The notes under the pieces were generated by a model that did no database searches, was not told where the DNA came from, and saw nothing but the letters and a program-made list of their open reading frames with translations. From an uncultured Blautia sp. (lineage in GTDB: Bacteria > Bacillota > Clostridia > Lachnospirales > Lachnospiraceae), in contig CAKROW010000032.1 in the NCBI GenBank assembly GCA_934373235.1, forward strand, positions 1 to 28,275: DNA of 28,275 bases, given 5' to 3'. Made by a program: the position numbers and the translations under genes. How positions within the stretch are numbered: position 1 is the stretch's first letter; the number at the start of each line of letters is the position of its first letter. Positions 7,883 to 16,295 of the stretch are shown here, piece by piece.

Positions 7883-9706
7883 TCAGTCCTCCCGGTATGC
7901 AGGAAAATGGATCTCCACCTCTGTTCCCTGTCCGGGTTTGCTGGAGTAGGAAAGTCCGTATCTGTCTCCATAGAGGATCTGAAGTCTGCGGTGGGTGTTG
8001 TACACCGCAATATTGGTGCCGCCGGAGCGGCTTTGTCCATCACCTGTAAGAATGGTGGAAAGAATATCATCTGTAATGCCGACACCGTCATCCGAAACAA
8101 GAAGAACAATATCTTCCGCCTCCATCCATCCGGTGATCACGATGGTACCGGATTTGGAAGGTTTTTCCAGGATACCGTGGAGGATGGAATTTTCTATAAC
8201 CGGCTGAAGGGTCAGTTTAGGTATCTGATACTGGGACAGTTCATCAGGAATATCACAGATCAGCTCAATACTGTCGTGATATCGCATATTCTGGAGCTGA
8301 ACATAGAGAGTTACGTGTTCCACTTCCCTGGAGATAGTGGAAATTCCTTTTTTTCTGCTTAAGGTCAGTTTATAGAACCGGGAAAGGCTCTGAACTGCAT
8401 GGCTGATCTCATCAGTCTGTCCCTGGAGAGCCATCCAGTTGATCATATCCATGGTATTATAAAGAAAATGCGGATTGATCTGCGCCTGGAGGGAATTGAA
8501 CTCTGCAATGCGGAGATCTTCTGCGGCTTTGGCCTGCTTTTCCATAAGTTCAGCCATTTTTCTTGTCATAAAATTGTACGTGTCAATAAGATCACCTACC
8601 TCATCGTGGGCAGTAGGACTCTCCATAGGCACGGGAGGCCCGTGACGCACAGTCTGCATCTGACGTACCACAGAGGAGATACGTCCTGTGATGGAGTGGG
8701 ACAGGATACTGGCAAAAATAAAGGCAAGTATCAGGAAACCACCGTAGATCATGGCAAGCTGAAGCATGAGCCGGTTGCTGATCTGTATAAGGGGCGGCGA
8801 CGGAAGGATAGTGACCATGAACCAGTCCGTATTGGCAATACTGTAAAATCCTGCATATACCGTGGTATCCAGGATGTTTTTTTCAATGAAGTTGTTGGAT
8901 GACATAAAGGAGTCATTGATGGTGTCATAGTCCAGACGATAGATTCCCGCTCTGGAATCATCGGAGGAAGCTACAATGGCATCACGTTCATTGACAATGT
9001 AGGAAACACTGCCATCCAGGGAAAGATTTTCGGACAGGATGTCCACAAGCAGATCATCTGAAAAATATACAGCCATATATGCCTTGTAGGTATTGGAGTG
9101 ATAATACAGGCTTAATGTACGGATATAAGCCATATCACCATAGTTTTTCTGCTCCTGTGCACCAATATAAAAAGGCGGGCAGAACATTTCCTGGGTTCTC
9201 GGGTTGCCCTGGAAGATGCCGTACCAGTAGGTTCCCTGTGCCTGGCTCAGCGGGGCAAAGATATCTTTTGTATTTTCGTACTGGCACAAAGGCTTGAGGG
9301 CATCCGGAAAATCAACATAGATCCGCACTCCTGTAACAATGGAATTGCCGGTACGCTGCTCTGCCATGGTGCGGAAATCTGCGGCATCATCGGACTGTGC
9401 AAGATCCGCGGCTGACTTATTTACAGGCATATAGAACATTTCCTGAAAAAAGGTCTGGCTGCTCATTTCCTGGGAAACATTGATAACCTTGTCCACAGTG
9501 TCTTCAATGAGAGGGGCAGTCTGTGCAGAAGCGTCCTGTTCCTGACGGATGGTGTAGGATACCACCATATTATAAAGTTTTCCATAAAAGAGTATGACAG
9601 TCATAAGTGCAGGCAGTGCAACGATGATCATAAGTGCAATGGTAAATTTTGACTGCAGGCGCAGGTTCTGGTAGGCATTCCTGATCTTTGCAAAAGGTCT
9701 GGTCAT
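7883..9706 (-). CDS. Sensor histidine kinase, YesM type
   Basis: Membrane sensor kinase of 607 residues that phosphorylates the response regulator encoded just before it. A first membrane helix lies at about residues 20-42, followed by an extracellular sensor part of about 270 residues that looks like a double Cache domain, then a second helix at 312-334 and a HAMP linker to about 390. The His_kinase domain carries QAQINPHFLYN with the phospho-acceptor H413. The ATPase domain has QPVIENSILHG (N506) and DDGVGI at 539-544. This layout is typical of YesM kinases, which commonly sense sugars or a sugar-loaded binding protein in Firmicutes. The ATG overlaps the regulator's stop (ATGA), so the two are coupled. 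Located between two sugar importers, it probably senses their substrate; that is inference. Confidence 0.92.
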   Translation of the reverse strand: MTRPFAKIRNAYQNLRLQSKFTIALMIIVALPALMTVILFYGKLYNMVVSYTIRQEQDASAQTAPLIEDTVDKVINVSQEMSSQTFFQEMFYMPVNKSAADLAQSDDAADFRTMAEQRTGNSIVTGVRIYVDFPDALKPLCQYENTKDIFAPLSQAQGTYWYGIFQGNPRTQEMFCPPFYIGAQEQKNYGDMAYIRTLSLYYHSNTYKAYMAVYFSDDLLVDILSENLSLDGSVSYIVNERDAIVASSDDSRAGIYRLDYDTINDSFMSSNNFIEKNILDTTVYAGFYSIANTDWFMVTILPSPPLIQISNRLMLQLAMIYGGFLILAFIFASILSHSITGRISSVVRQMQTVRHGPPVPMESPTAHDEVGDLIDTYNFMTRKMAELMEKQAKAAEDLRIAEFNSLQAQINPHFLYNTMDMINWMALQGQTDEISHAVQSLSRFYKLTLSRKKGISTISREVEHVTLYVQLQNMRYHDSIELICDIPDELSQYQIPKLTLQPVIENSILHGILEKPSKSGTIVITGWMEAEDIVLLVSDDGVGITDDILSTILTGDGQSRSGGTNIAVYNTHRRLQILYGDRYGLSYSSKPGQGTEVEIHFPAYRED

Positions 9707-11262
9707 GACATTTTCTCCCTGTATTCAGAAGGGGAAAGCCCTGCATACTTCTTGAAACTTTTTCCGAAATAATTTCCGTCTGTGTAGCCTACCTTGGAAG
9801 AGATTTCGGAAATCTTGTATCTGGGGTCAGTGAGAAGCTGTTTGGCTTTTTCCATGCGGTATTCTGTGAGATACTGGTTCAGGGTCTGGCCGGTCTCACT
9901 TTTAAAAAATGTGCATACATAGGATGCCGAGAGAAAAACATGGTTGCTGATATCTTTTACAGATAAGGTATCATTCATATAATTTTTGCTGATAAACTCC
10001 CTGATCTGGAAGATCGTGGAATTTTCAGGCTGTGAATTCCCGGAATCTTCAAAATATGTGTCCACCAGGGAAACCAGAGCCTGATGAAGCTCATTATAGG
10101 TAAAAGCACGTTCCAGGATATCGACAATGGCTTCCTGTTTTCCGGTGGAAGGAAGCTGCATCTTTTTGCGGATATCGTAAAGTACACTGAACAGACGGTA
10201 ATAAAGGTCTTTTACCTGGTTGGGCATGTAAGTATGGTTGCTGTTGTAAAAGCAGAACAGGTCTGAAAGAAACTGCATGCAGTCCTTCTCATTGCCGGAA
10301 AGAAGCTTGGAGAAAGTCAATTCCGGTGTCTGTGTCCAGGTAGCTTTGGCTGTGTGTCCGGAAGCATTTTCAAGTACAGAGGTGGTGAGCAGGGTACCAG
10401 CCGGGAAAAAGAAGCTGCTCTGCAAAAGGATGACAGCGGAAGTGTAGGACTGATAAGCGTGTGCGATCCCTGTGGCCGCGTCACCGGCAGCGATCATGTG
10501 TTTCCCGTAAATTTCATACTGTGAAGAAATGAAATTTCCCACAGCCATGACTGTTGCAGGTGAGAACCGGTTGCTTCCATAAACAAAGTACACCACATAC
10601 TGGGATTTCTTTTCTGTATAGATCGCTTTAAGGTGATGATTTTTAAGGAAATCCATGACAGTCATATGGAGTTCTTCAAAAGAAGGAACATTGCCTTCGG
10701 AAATCCCGCTTATACGGATCACAACAGAAAGAAAGCGGGTATCTGGACGAAAAAGTTCAGGGTCGGAAAGCTCCCCGCCAAGCTGCCTGATCGCTTCCTC
10801 GTTGACATTATATGGATTTGTGAGCAGATAAGCCAGTCTGGTGGAATTCTCCAGGGAGCGGAGTGCCTCGCCGTGGTGTGTGCGGAGCTTCTGCATATAA
10901 AGCTCCCGGGCTTCCAGGACAGCATCCTGAACTTCAGAAGGATTTAATGGTTTTTCGATGTAGTTTATAGCCTTCAGCTTGATGGCTGCTTTCAGATATT
11001 CCTTATCTGAGTAACCGCTCATAAAGATGGGAATGGAATCCGGAAGAAGCTTCTCCAGGCGTTCCAGCATGGCGATCCCGGTCATGCGGGGCATACGTAC
11101 ATCACAGAGAATGATCTCCGGTTTATGGAGACGGGCCATTTCCAGGCCATTCACCCCGTCATCTGCCTGAAGGATCTCCGTGATCCCCAGGGATTTCCAG
11201 TCAATGGAAGAGATAAGACCGGATCTGGTAAGCTCCTCATCATCAACGATCAGTAATTTCAT
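9703..11262 (-). CDS. Response regulator with AraC-type DNA-binding domain, YesN type
   Basis: Cytoplasmic transcription regulator, partner of the YesM kinase. The receiver domain spans residues 1-120, with the acid pocket D7/D8, phospho-acceptor D54 (in ILCDVRMP), S82 and K104. A middle region of about 290 residues of unknown role follows. The C-terminal AraC double helix-turn-helix occupies about 415-519 (TLSVKDISNHVFLSASYVCTFF, then ISEISSKVGYTDGNYFGKSF). I chose the ATG at 11262 (MKLLIVDDEE, 519 aa), since the receiver fold begins there. The frame is open upstream to 11433, but that part is AT-rich non-family sequence. An ATG at 11271 with GGAG directly ahead adds only three residues and is an equally possible start. 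Likely targets are its own operon and the divergent transporter. Confidence 0.92.
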   Translation of the reverse strand: MKLLIVDDEELTRSGLISSIDWKSLGITEILQADDGVNGLEMARLHKPEIILCDVRMPRMTGIAMLERLEKLLPDSIPIFMSGYSDKEYLKAAIKLKAINYIEKPLNPSEVQDAVLEARELYMQKLRTHHGEALRSLENSTRLAYLLTNPYNVNEEAIRQLGGELSDPELFRPDTRFLSVVIRISGISEGNVPSFEELHMTVMDFLKNHHLKAIYTEKKSQYVVYFVYGSNRFSPATVMAVGNFISSQYEIYGKHMIAAGDAATGIAHAYQSYTSAVILLQSSFFFPAGTLLTTSVLENASGHTAKATWTQTPELTFSKLLSGNEKDCMQFLSDLFCFYNSNHTYMPNQVKDLYYRLFSVLYDIRKKMQLPSTGKQEAIVDILERAFTYNELHQALVSLVDTYFEDSGNSQPENSTIFQIREFISKNYMNDTLSVKDISNHVFLSASYVCTFFKSETGQTLNQYLTEYRMEKAKQLLTDPRYKISEISSKVGYTDGNYFGKSFKKYAGLSPSEYREKMS

Positions 11263-11326
11263 AACAGTCATTTCTCCAATCAGAAAAATAATCAAAAAAT
11301 ACTTAAACGATACAAAAATCAAATCC

Positions 11327-11332
11327 ATTGTA
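11327..11332 (-). promoter_or_regulatory. Candidate extended -10 box for the two-component operon
   Basis: Read on the minus strand this is TGGTACAAT, a TACAAT box with the TG extension, about 55 bp ahead of the regulator start. No good -35 box was found at 17 bp. Confidence 0.35.
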
Positions 11333-11397
11333 CCACAATTCGCACAGAAATACGAGGAAAAGAGGAATATCCTTAAGCGGTTTTCACGGTAGTAACA

Positions 11398-11430
11398 GGA
11401 AAATATTTTACCCGATTCGAAAAATATTCC
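11398..11430. repeat. Imperfect palindrome in the divergent promoter region
   Basis: GGAAAATATTTT and AAAAATATTCC face each other around a ten-base centre (ACCCGATTCG). They lie between the regulator gene and the ATPase gene of transporter 2. Two TTTATAAA boxes follow at 11434-11441 and 11445-11452, 11 bp apart. The whole is a plausible regulator-binding region; the ATPase gene has TATGAT at 11456-11461 but no clear -35 box, as expected for an activator-dependent promoter. Confidence 0.35.
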
Positions 11431-11496
11431 CATTTTATAAAAAATTTATAAATGATATGATATAACCAGATTAAGAAAGAGGGAGGAACAAGAGCC

Positions 11497-13002
11497 GTGT
11501 CAGAATATGTTCTTGAGTTAAAAGGTATAACGAAGATATTCCCCGGTGTCAAAGCTCTGAATAATGTACAGTTCCAGCTTAAACCTGGCGAGGTTCATGC
11601 GCTGATGGGTGAGAATGGTGCTGGTAAATCTACGTTTATCAAGGTTATTACCGGAGTACATAAGGCAGAAGAGGGCGAGATGTTCTTAAACGGACAGAAG
11701 GTTGACTTCAAAGGTCCCAAGGATGCACAGGAAGCAGGTATTGCAGCCGTATATCAGCATCCTACATCATATCCGCATCTTACTGTTGCTGAAAATATTT
11801 TTATGGGTCATGAGATCATCAAACATGGAATGATCCAGTGGAAGGCAATGAATAAGGAGGCTGACAAATACCTGAAGGAGCTGGATGCAGACTTTAAGTC
11901 TACCGCAGAGATGGGTACACTTTCCGTTGCACAGCAGCAGATGGTTGAGATTGCCAAGGCACTTTCCACAAATGCCAGGATCATTATTCTGGATGAGCCG
12001 ACAGCAGCACTTACCAGAAACGAGTCCGAGAAGCTTTATACACTGGTTGACAAGCTGAAAGCAAATGGAGTTTCCATTATCTTTATCTCCCACCGTTTTG
12101 AGGATATGTACCGACTGGCTTCCAGAGTTACAGTTTTCCGTGATTCCCAGTACATCGGAACTTATGATGTAGATGGCATCACAAATGCAGACCTTATCAA
12201 GGCAATGGTAGGACGTGAGATCAAGGATCTTTTCCCGAAGCCGGAAGTCAAGCTGGGAGATGAGATGCTTCGTATCGAGCATCTTTCCAGAACTGGATTT
12301 TTCAAGGATGTTTCCTTTAATGTACATGCTGGCGAGATCATAGGTCTTACAGGTCTGGTTGGTGCAGGACGAACAGAGGTTGTGGAAGCTGTATGCGGAA
12401 TCACCCGTCCTGATGAAGGAAAGGTTTTCCTTGAAGGCAAAGAAGTATACATCAAGACACCTTCCGAGGCAATGGAAAAAGGTATCATCCTTCTTCCTGA
12501 GGACAGACAGAAGCAGGGTCTGGTCATGAGCTGGGGACTGGGAAGAAATGTAACACTTCCAATCATCAGCAAATATGCAAAAAAAGGATTCAACGATGAG
12601 AAAGCAGAGAGAGAGCTTTCCAAGAAACTTCTTGAGGAAGTTGATACCAAGGCGGTTGATATCTTCCAGCCGGCAAGCTCACTTTCCGGTGGTAACCAGC
12701 AAAAGGTAGTTGTAGCCAAAGCCCTTGCCCAGGAAATGAAGGTTGTTATCATGGATGAGCCTACAAAGGGTGTTGATGTAGGTGCCAAGGCTGAGATCTA
12801 TGCGATCATGGGAGATCTGGCAAAGAAAGGCTATGCGATCATCCTGATTTCTTCCGAGATGCCGGAGATCCTTGGAATGTCCGACCGTATCATTGTTATG
12901 TGTAACGGCCGCAAGACAGGTGAACTGAACAGAGGAGAGGCAACACAGGAGGGAATCCTTGAGCTGTCCATGGAAAAGAGCACTGGAAAGGGGACTAAAT
13001 AA
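11497..13002 (+). CDS. Sugar ABC transporter ATP-binding protein of transporter 2 (RhaT-like)
   Basis: Double-ATPase subunit of a second CUT2 sugar importer (501 aa). Walker A GENGAGKST is at residues 38-46, signature LSVAQQQM at 142-149 and Walker B ILDEP at 164-168. The second half has the degenerate GLVGAGRTE, signature LSGGNQQ at 396-402 and Walker B VVIMDEP at 416-422. The start is a GTG: GGGAGG lies ten bases before it and there is no in-frame ATG ahead of the Walker A region. It is a paralogue of the ATPase in transporter 1, not a copy, because residues differ throughout. The segment YQHPTSYPHLTVAENIFMGH and the gene order (ATPase, two permeases, binding protein) resemble rhamnose and AI-2 type systems. 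It leads the operon and is read divergently from the two-component genes. Confidence 0.93.
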   Translation: MSEYVLELKGITKIFPGVKALNNVQFQLKPGEVHALMGENGAGKSTFIKVITGVHKAEEGEMFLNGQKVDFKGPKDAQEAGIAAVYQHPTSYPHLTVAENIFMGHEIIKHGMIQWKAMNKEADKYLKELDADFKSTAEMGTLSVAQQQMVEIAKALSTNARIIILDEPTAALTRNESEKLYTLVDKLKANGVSIIFISHRFEDMYRLASRVTVFRDSQYIGTYDVDGITNADLIKAMVGREIKDLFPKPEVKLGDEMLRIEHLSRTGFFKDVSFNVHAGEIIGLTGLVGAGRTEVVEAVCGITRPDEGKVFLEGKEVYIKTPSEAMEKGIILLPEDRQKQGLVMSWGLGRNVTLPIISKYAKKGFNDEKAERELSKKLLEEVDTKAVDIFQPASSLSGGNQQKVVVAKALAQEMKVVIMDEPTKGVDVGAKAEIYAIMGDLAKKGYAIILISSEMPEILGMSDRIIVMCNGRKTGELNRGEATQEGILELSMEKSTGKGTK

Positions 13003-13994
13003 TGGAAAAGAAATCTGTTATTAAAAAGATCACAGGCTCCCGAGAGGCTCTGCTGGCAATTATCGTAATCGTGCTGTTTGCAATCATCACAGCGATCAGC
13101 CCATCATTCCTTACGCCAAAGTCCCTCATGGAGATGCTGAAAAATAACGCAGTTACAATGGTTATGTCACTTGGTATGTTGTGTGTTATGCTTGTAGGCG
13201 GTATTGATATTTCCATCATGTCTACACTGGCACTTTCCGGTATGTCCATCGGTATGCTTCTGAAATACGGACATATCACAAGTACATTACTTGCATTTAT
13301 TATCGCAATGGCGATCGGTATTGCCTGCGGACTGGTTGTAGGTCTTGTTATTTCAAGGGCAAGCGTACCTCCGATCATTGCAACAATGGGCTTTATGTAT
13401 ATCTTCAGAGCAATGGGCTATCTTGTTTCTCACGGTGGTGAGTGGGCAAGTGCAGCAGCTCTGGGAGAATTCAAGAATTTTGCAACAACCAGTTTTCTTG
13501 GAATTAACAAGGTTATCTGGGTTATCATCGTATGCTATATAGTATTCTTCTTCTTTATGAAATGGACAAGAACAGGACGAAGGATCTATGCGGTAGGAAG
13601 CAACGCAAGTGCAGCACAGGTTTCCGGTATCAATGCAAAGAACATCAACCTTCTTGTGTATGTGATCATGGGATTCCTTGCAGGTCTTGGCGGAGCACTT
13701 CAGGTATCTGTTTATGCATCAGCCATGCCGGATATGCAGTATGGCGGTGAGATGGATGTTATCGCAGCCTGCGTTATCGGCGGTGTAAGCATGAGCGGTG
13801 GACGTGGAACTGTAGTAGGTGCTTTCCTTGGCTCCATCATCCTTGCAACTATCGCCAAGGCTCTTCCGCTGGTAGGAATCAGTTCCCTGTGGCAGAACAT
13901 GATCAAGGGTGTTATCATCCTGGTAGTAGTTGTGATCAATGTTATCCTGCAGAGGATCGCAGATAAGAATGCATTAAAGGGAAGGGAGATGTAA
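13002..13994 (+). CDS. Sugar ABC transporter permease 1 of transporter 2
   Basis: Membrane permease (330 aa, BPD_transp_2 family). Its ATG shares one base with the ATPase stop codon (TAATG), which implies coupled translation. A first hydrophobic helix is at about residues 17-33; the conserved motif VGGIDIS is at 65-71 and the C-terminal block MDVIAACVIGGVSMSGGRG is present before the last helices. It forms a channel with the next gene product. Permeases of rhamnose and AI-2 importers have the same two-gene arrangement. Confidence 0.93.
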   Translation: MEKKSVIKKITGSREALLAIIVIVLFAIITAISPSFLTPKSLMEMLKNNAVTMVMSLGMLCVMLVGGIDISIMSTLALSGMSIGMLLKYGHITSTLLAFIIAMAIGIACGLVVGLVISRASVPPIIATMGFMYIFRAMGYLVSHGGEWASAAALGEFKNFATTSFLGINKVIWVIIVCYIVFFFFMKWTRTGRRIYAVGSNASAAQVSGINAKNINLLVYVIMGFLAGLGGALQVSVYASAMPDMQYGGEMDVIAACVIGGVSMSGGRGTVVGAFLGSIILATIAKALPLVGISSLWQNMIKGVIILVVVVINVILQRIADKNALKGREM

Positions 13995-13997
13995 ATC

Positions 13998-15005
13998 ATG
14001 GCTGGAAAATCTGGAAGAAGTATTAACAATGTGCCGGAAAATCCGATGAAACACATCATATTCAGTTGGGAAGGCATCCTGGTCATTCTCTTTATCCTGG
14101 TAAATATTTTCTGCGCATCATTTTCTGAGTTTTATAACCTGAAGAGTGTTCTTCGTCAGATGCCGGTTTACCTTGCAGAGGTATTTATGATGTTCCCGAT
14201 GGCGTACATCCTGGTATTAGGCGAGATTGATATTTCTGTTGGTGCGATCGTGTGTCTTTCCGCTACATTAAGCTGTATGGTCTGCAACACAAACGCTCCA
14301 TTCATTGTAGTAGTGCTCACAGCACTGGTTGTTGGTGCTCTCTGCGGTGCGGTTAACGGATTCATCCTTACCCGTTTCAAAGAGCTTCCGCCAATGATCG
14401 TAACACTGGCAACACAGATCATCTTCCGTGGTATTGCTGAGGTAACACTTGGTTCCGGCGGAAGTATCGCGATCACAAACACAGACGGTTTCCGTGCCAT
14501 CGGCGGAAAAGTAGGACAGGTTCCTTACATCCTTTTCCTGGTACTGATCCTTGGTGTGGTATTCGCAATTTTCCTTGGAAAGAGCACATTCGGACGTCGT
14601 ACCTATGCAATTGGAACAAACCGTGTGGCAGCTTATTATGCCGGTGTTCATGTAGAAAAGATCCGTTTCATCATCTATACAGTTATGGGTCTTATGTCTG
14701 GACTTTGTGCAGTGTTCCTGGTATCATCTTCCTATGGAGCAAACACAACAACCGGTAACGGATTTGAGATGGATGCCATTGCGATGGCAGTATTCGGAGG
14801 AATTTCCTCCACAGGTGGTAAGGGTAATCTGGCAGGCGGTATTATTTCCGCGTTCATCATCGTATGCTTACGTGTAGGTCTTGGACAGAGAAACGTAAAC
14901 GCACAGGTGATCCTTCTTATCATCGGTGTTCTCCTGGTAGCGGCAGTAGCTCTCCCGAACATCATCGGTGATGTAAAAAAAGCAGTATCAATGAAGAAAA
15001 ACTAA
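13998..15005 (+). CDS. Sugar ABC transporter permease 2 of transporter 2
   Basis: Membrane permease (335 aa) of the same family. It begins three bases after the previous stop, with GGGAG nine bases ahead of the ATG. A hydrophobic helix starts near residue 25, the motif LGEIDISVG is at 74-82 (Glu replaces the more usual Gly-Gly), and the block EMDAIAMAVFGGISSTGGKG lies near the C-terminus. The two permeases of this operon are clearly different proteins, so the channel is a heterodimer, as in RhaPQ or LsrCD systems. Confidence 0.93.
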   Translation: MAGKSGRSINNVPENPMKHIIFSWEGILVILFILVNIFCASFSEFYNLKSVLRQMPVYLAEVFMMFPMAYILVLGEIDISVGAIVCLSATLSCMVCNTNAPFIVVVLTALVVGALCGAVNGFILTRFKELPPMIVTLATQIIFRGIAEVTLGSGGSIAITNTDGFRAIGGKVGQVPYILFLVLILGVVFAIFLGKSTFGRRTYAIGTNRVAAYYAGVHVEKIRFIIYTVMGLMSGLCAVFLVSSSYGANTTTGNGFEMDAIAMAVFGGISSTGGKGNLAGGIISAFIIVCLRVGLGQRNVNAQVILLIIGVLLVAAVALPNIIGDVKKAVSMKKN

Positions 15006-15036
15006 ATATTGTTTTCACAACCCAATATGATTGTTA

Positions 15037-15065
15037 GCTGCCTCCTTTGGTGTAGCGGAGGCAGC
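15037..15065 (+). other. Intercistronic hairpin ahead of the binding-protein gene
   Basis: GCTGCCTCC and GGAGGCAGC form a perfect 9-bp stem with an 11-base loop. No T run follows, so it is not a normal terminator. In other sugar operons such a hairpin between permease and binding-protein genes protects or processes mRNA so that the binding protein is made in excess; that role is inferred here. Confidence 0.55.
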
Positions 15066-15103
15066 AGCATATAAAAATTATATTCTTACAGGGAGGAATA
15101 AAA

Positions 15104-16129
15104 ATGAAAAAAAAGGTAATTAGCGCAATCCTTTGCGGAGCAATGGTACTTGGAGCAGCTTGCCCGGTTATGGCAGCAGGCACAGCAGACGGAAAAAAGA
15201 TTGCTCTGGTTGGTAAAGCAGCAGGTAATGCTTTCTTCGAGATCGCAGCTAAATCTTTCCAGGAGACAGTAGAAGCTGAGGGTGGCGAAGTTCAGGTCGT
15301 TTATCCTGAGACAGCTACAGCAGATGCACAGATCAAGGTTCTTGATAACCTGATTTCCCAGGATTTTGATGCAATCTGTATTTCCGCTAATGATGTTAAT
15401 GCTCTTCAGGCTAAACTTGAGGAAGCTATGGATGCCGGAATCAAAGTATCTTCCTTCGACTCCGCTCCGAATAAAGACAGCCGTGAGATCTTCGTAAACC
15501 AGGCTGGTACAAAAGAAGTTGCTCAGGCACTTATGGATGCAGTTCTGGATATCTCCGGTGGAGAGGGACAGTTCGCAATCCTTTCAGCAACATCACAGTC
15601 CGCTAACCAGAATGCATGGATCGATGCAATGAAGACTATCATGGAAGGCGATGACAAATACAGCAAACTTGATCTTGTAGACGTTGTATATGGTGATGAT
15701 GAGCCACAGAAATCTACAGACCAGACAGCAGCTCTTCTCCAGAACTACCCGGATCTGAAAGTTATCTGTGCACCTACAACAGTTGGTATCGCAGCAGCAG
15801 CTAAATACCTTCAGGACAATGGTTCCGCTTGTAAACTGACAGGACTTGGACTTCCTTCTGAAATGCAGGAGTACACAGGTGATGATGATTCTCATTCCTG
15901 CCCATACTTCTATCTGTGGGATATGCAGGGCCTTGGAAAACTCAGCGCTTACACAACAATTTCTCTGATCAGTGGCGACATCACAGGTGCTAAAGACGAC
16001 AAGTTCACTGCTGGTGACCTTGGTGATTACACAGTAACAGATGCTGATGACGGTGGTACAGAGGTAGTTCTTGGTGCTCCTCTCAAATTCGACACAAGCA
16101 ACATTGAGGAGATGGCAAAACTGTACTAA
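15104..16129 (+). CDS. Sugar-binding protein of transporter 2 (RhaS/LsrB-like)
   Basis: Extracellular binding protein (341 aa) for transporter 2. The leader MKKKVISAILCGAMVLGAAC is followed by PVMAAG: signal peptidase I cleavage after VMA fits best, while C20 is preceded by Gly-Ala-Ala, which is only a poor lipobox. The segments APTTVGIAAAAKYLQDN, TGLGLPSEM and FYLWDMQGLGKLSAY match the pattern I know from rhamnose (RhaS) and autoinducer-2 (LsrB) binding proteins. This is the best hint to the substrate: L-rhamnose or another deoxysugar, in line with the nearby rhamnulokinase. GGGAGG precedes the ATG. It is the last gene of the operon; a terminator follows. Confidence 0.88.
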   Translation: MKKKVISAILCGAMVLGAACPVMAAGTADGKKIALVGKAAGNAFFEIAAKSFQETVEAEGGEVQVVYPETATADAQIKVLDNLISQDFDAICISANDVNALQAKLEEAMDAGIKVSSFDSAPNKDSREIFVNQAGTKEVAQALMDAVLDISGGEGQFAILSATSQSANQNAWIDAMKTIMEGDDKYSKLDLVDVVYGDDEPQKSTDQTAALLQNYPDLKVICAPTTVGIAAAAKYLQDNGSACKLTGLGLPSEMQEYTGDDDSHSCPYFYLWDMQGLGKLSAYTTISLISGDITGAKDDKFTAGDLGDYTVTDADDGGTEVVLGAPLKFDTSNIEEMAKLY

Positions 16130-16179
16130 TCAGAATATCTGACAGTACATTGCGTATTTTCATATGATAAAATCCTTTT

Positions 16180-16215
16180 AAAAAGAGCGGGGTCTTCGGA
16201 CTCCGTTCTTTTTTT
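16180..16215 (+). terminator. Intrinsic terminator with UUCG tetraloop after transporter 2
   Basis: AAAAAGAGCGGGGTC pairs with GACTCCGTTCTTTTT through two G-U pairs, closed by a C-TTCG-G tetraloop, with a T run on the 3' side. It separates the transporter operon from the AraC gene. Confidence 0.9.
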
Positions 16216-16295
16216 GCCAATCCGTTGCGGAGAAAAGATGTGGGTGTTAAAATACAGACAGAGAAAGATCACCGGAAGGAGGAGAATGGGTATTT

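Noticed and set aside
11263..11433. N-terminal extension of the response regulator frame (57 codons)
   Set aside because: The receiver domain starts at MKLLIVDDEE; the extension is AT-rich, includes the candidate promoter and has no family similarity or ribosome site.
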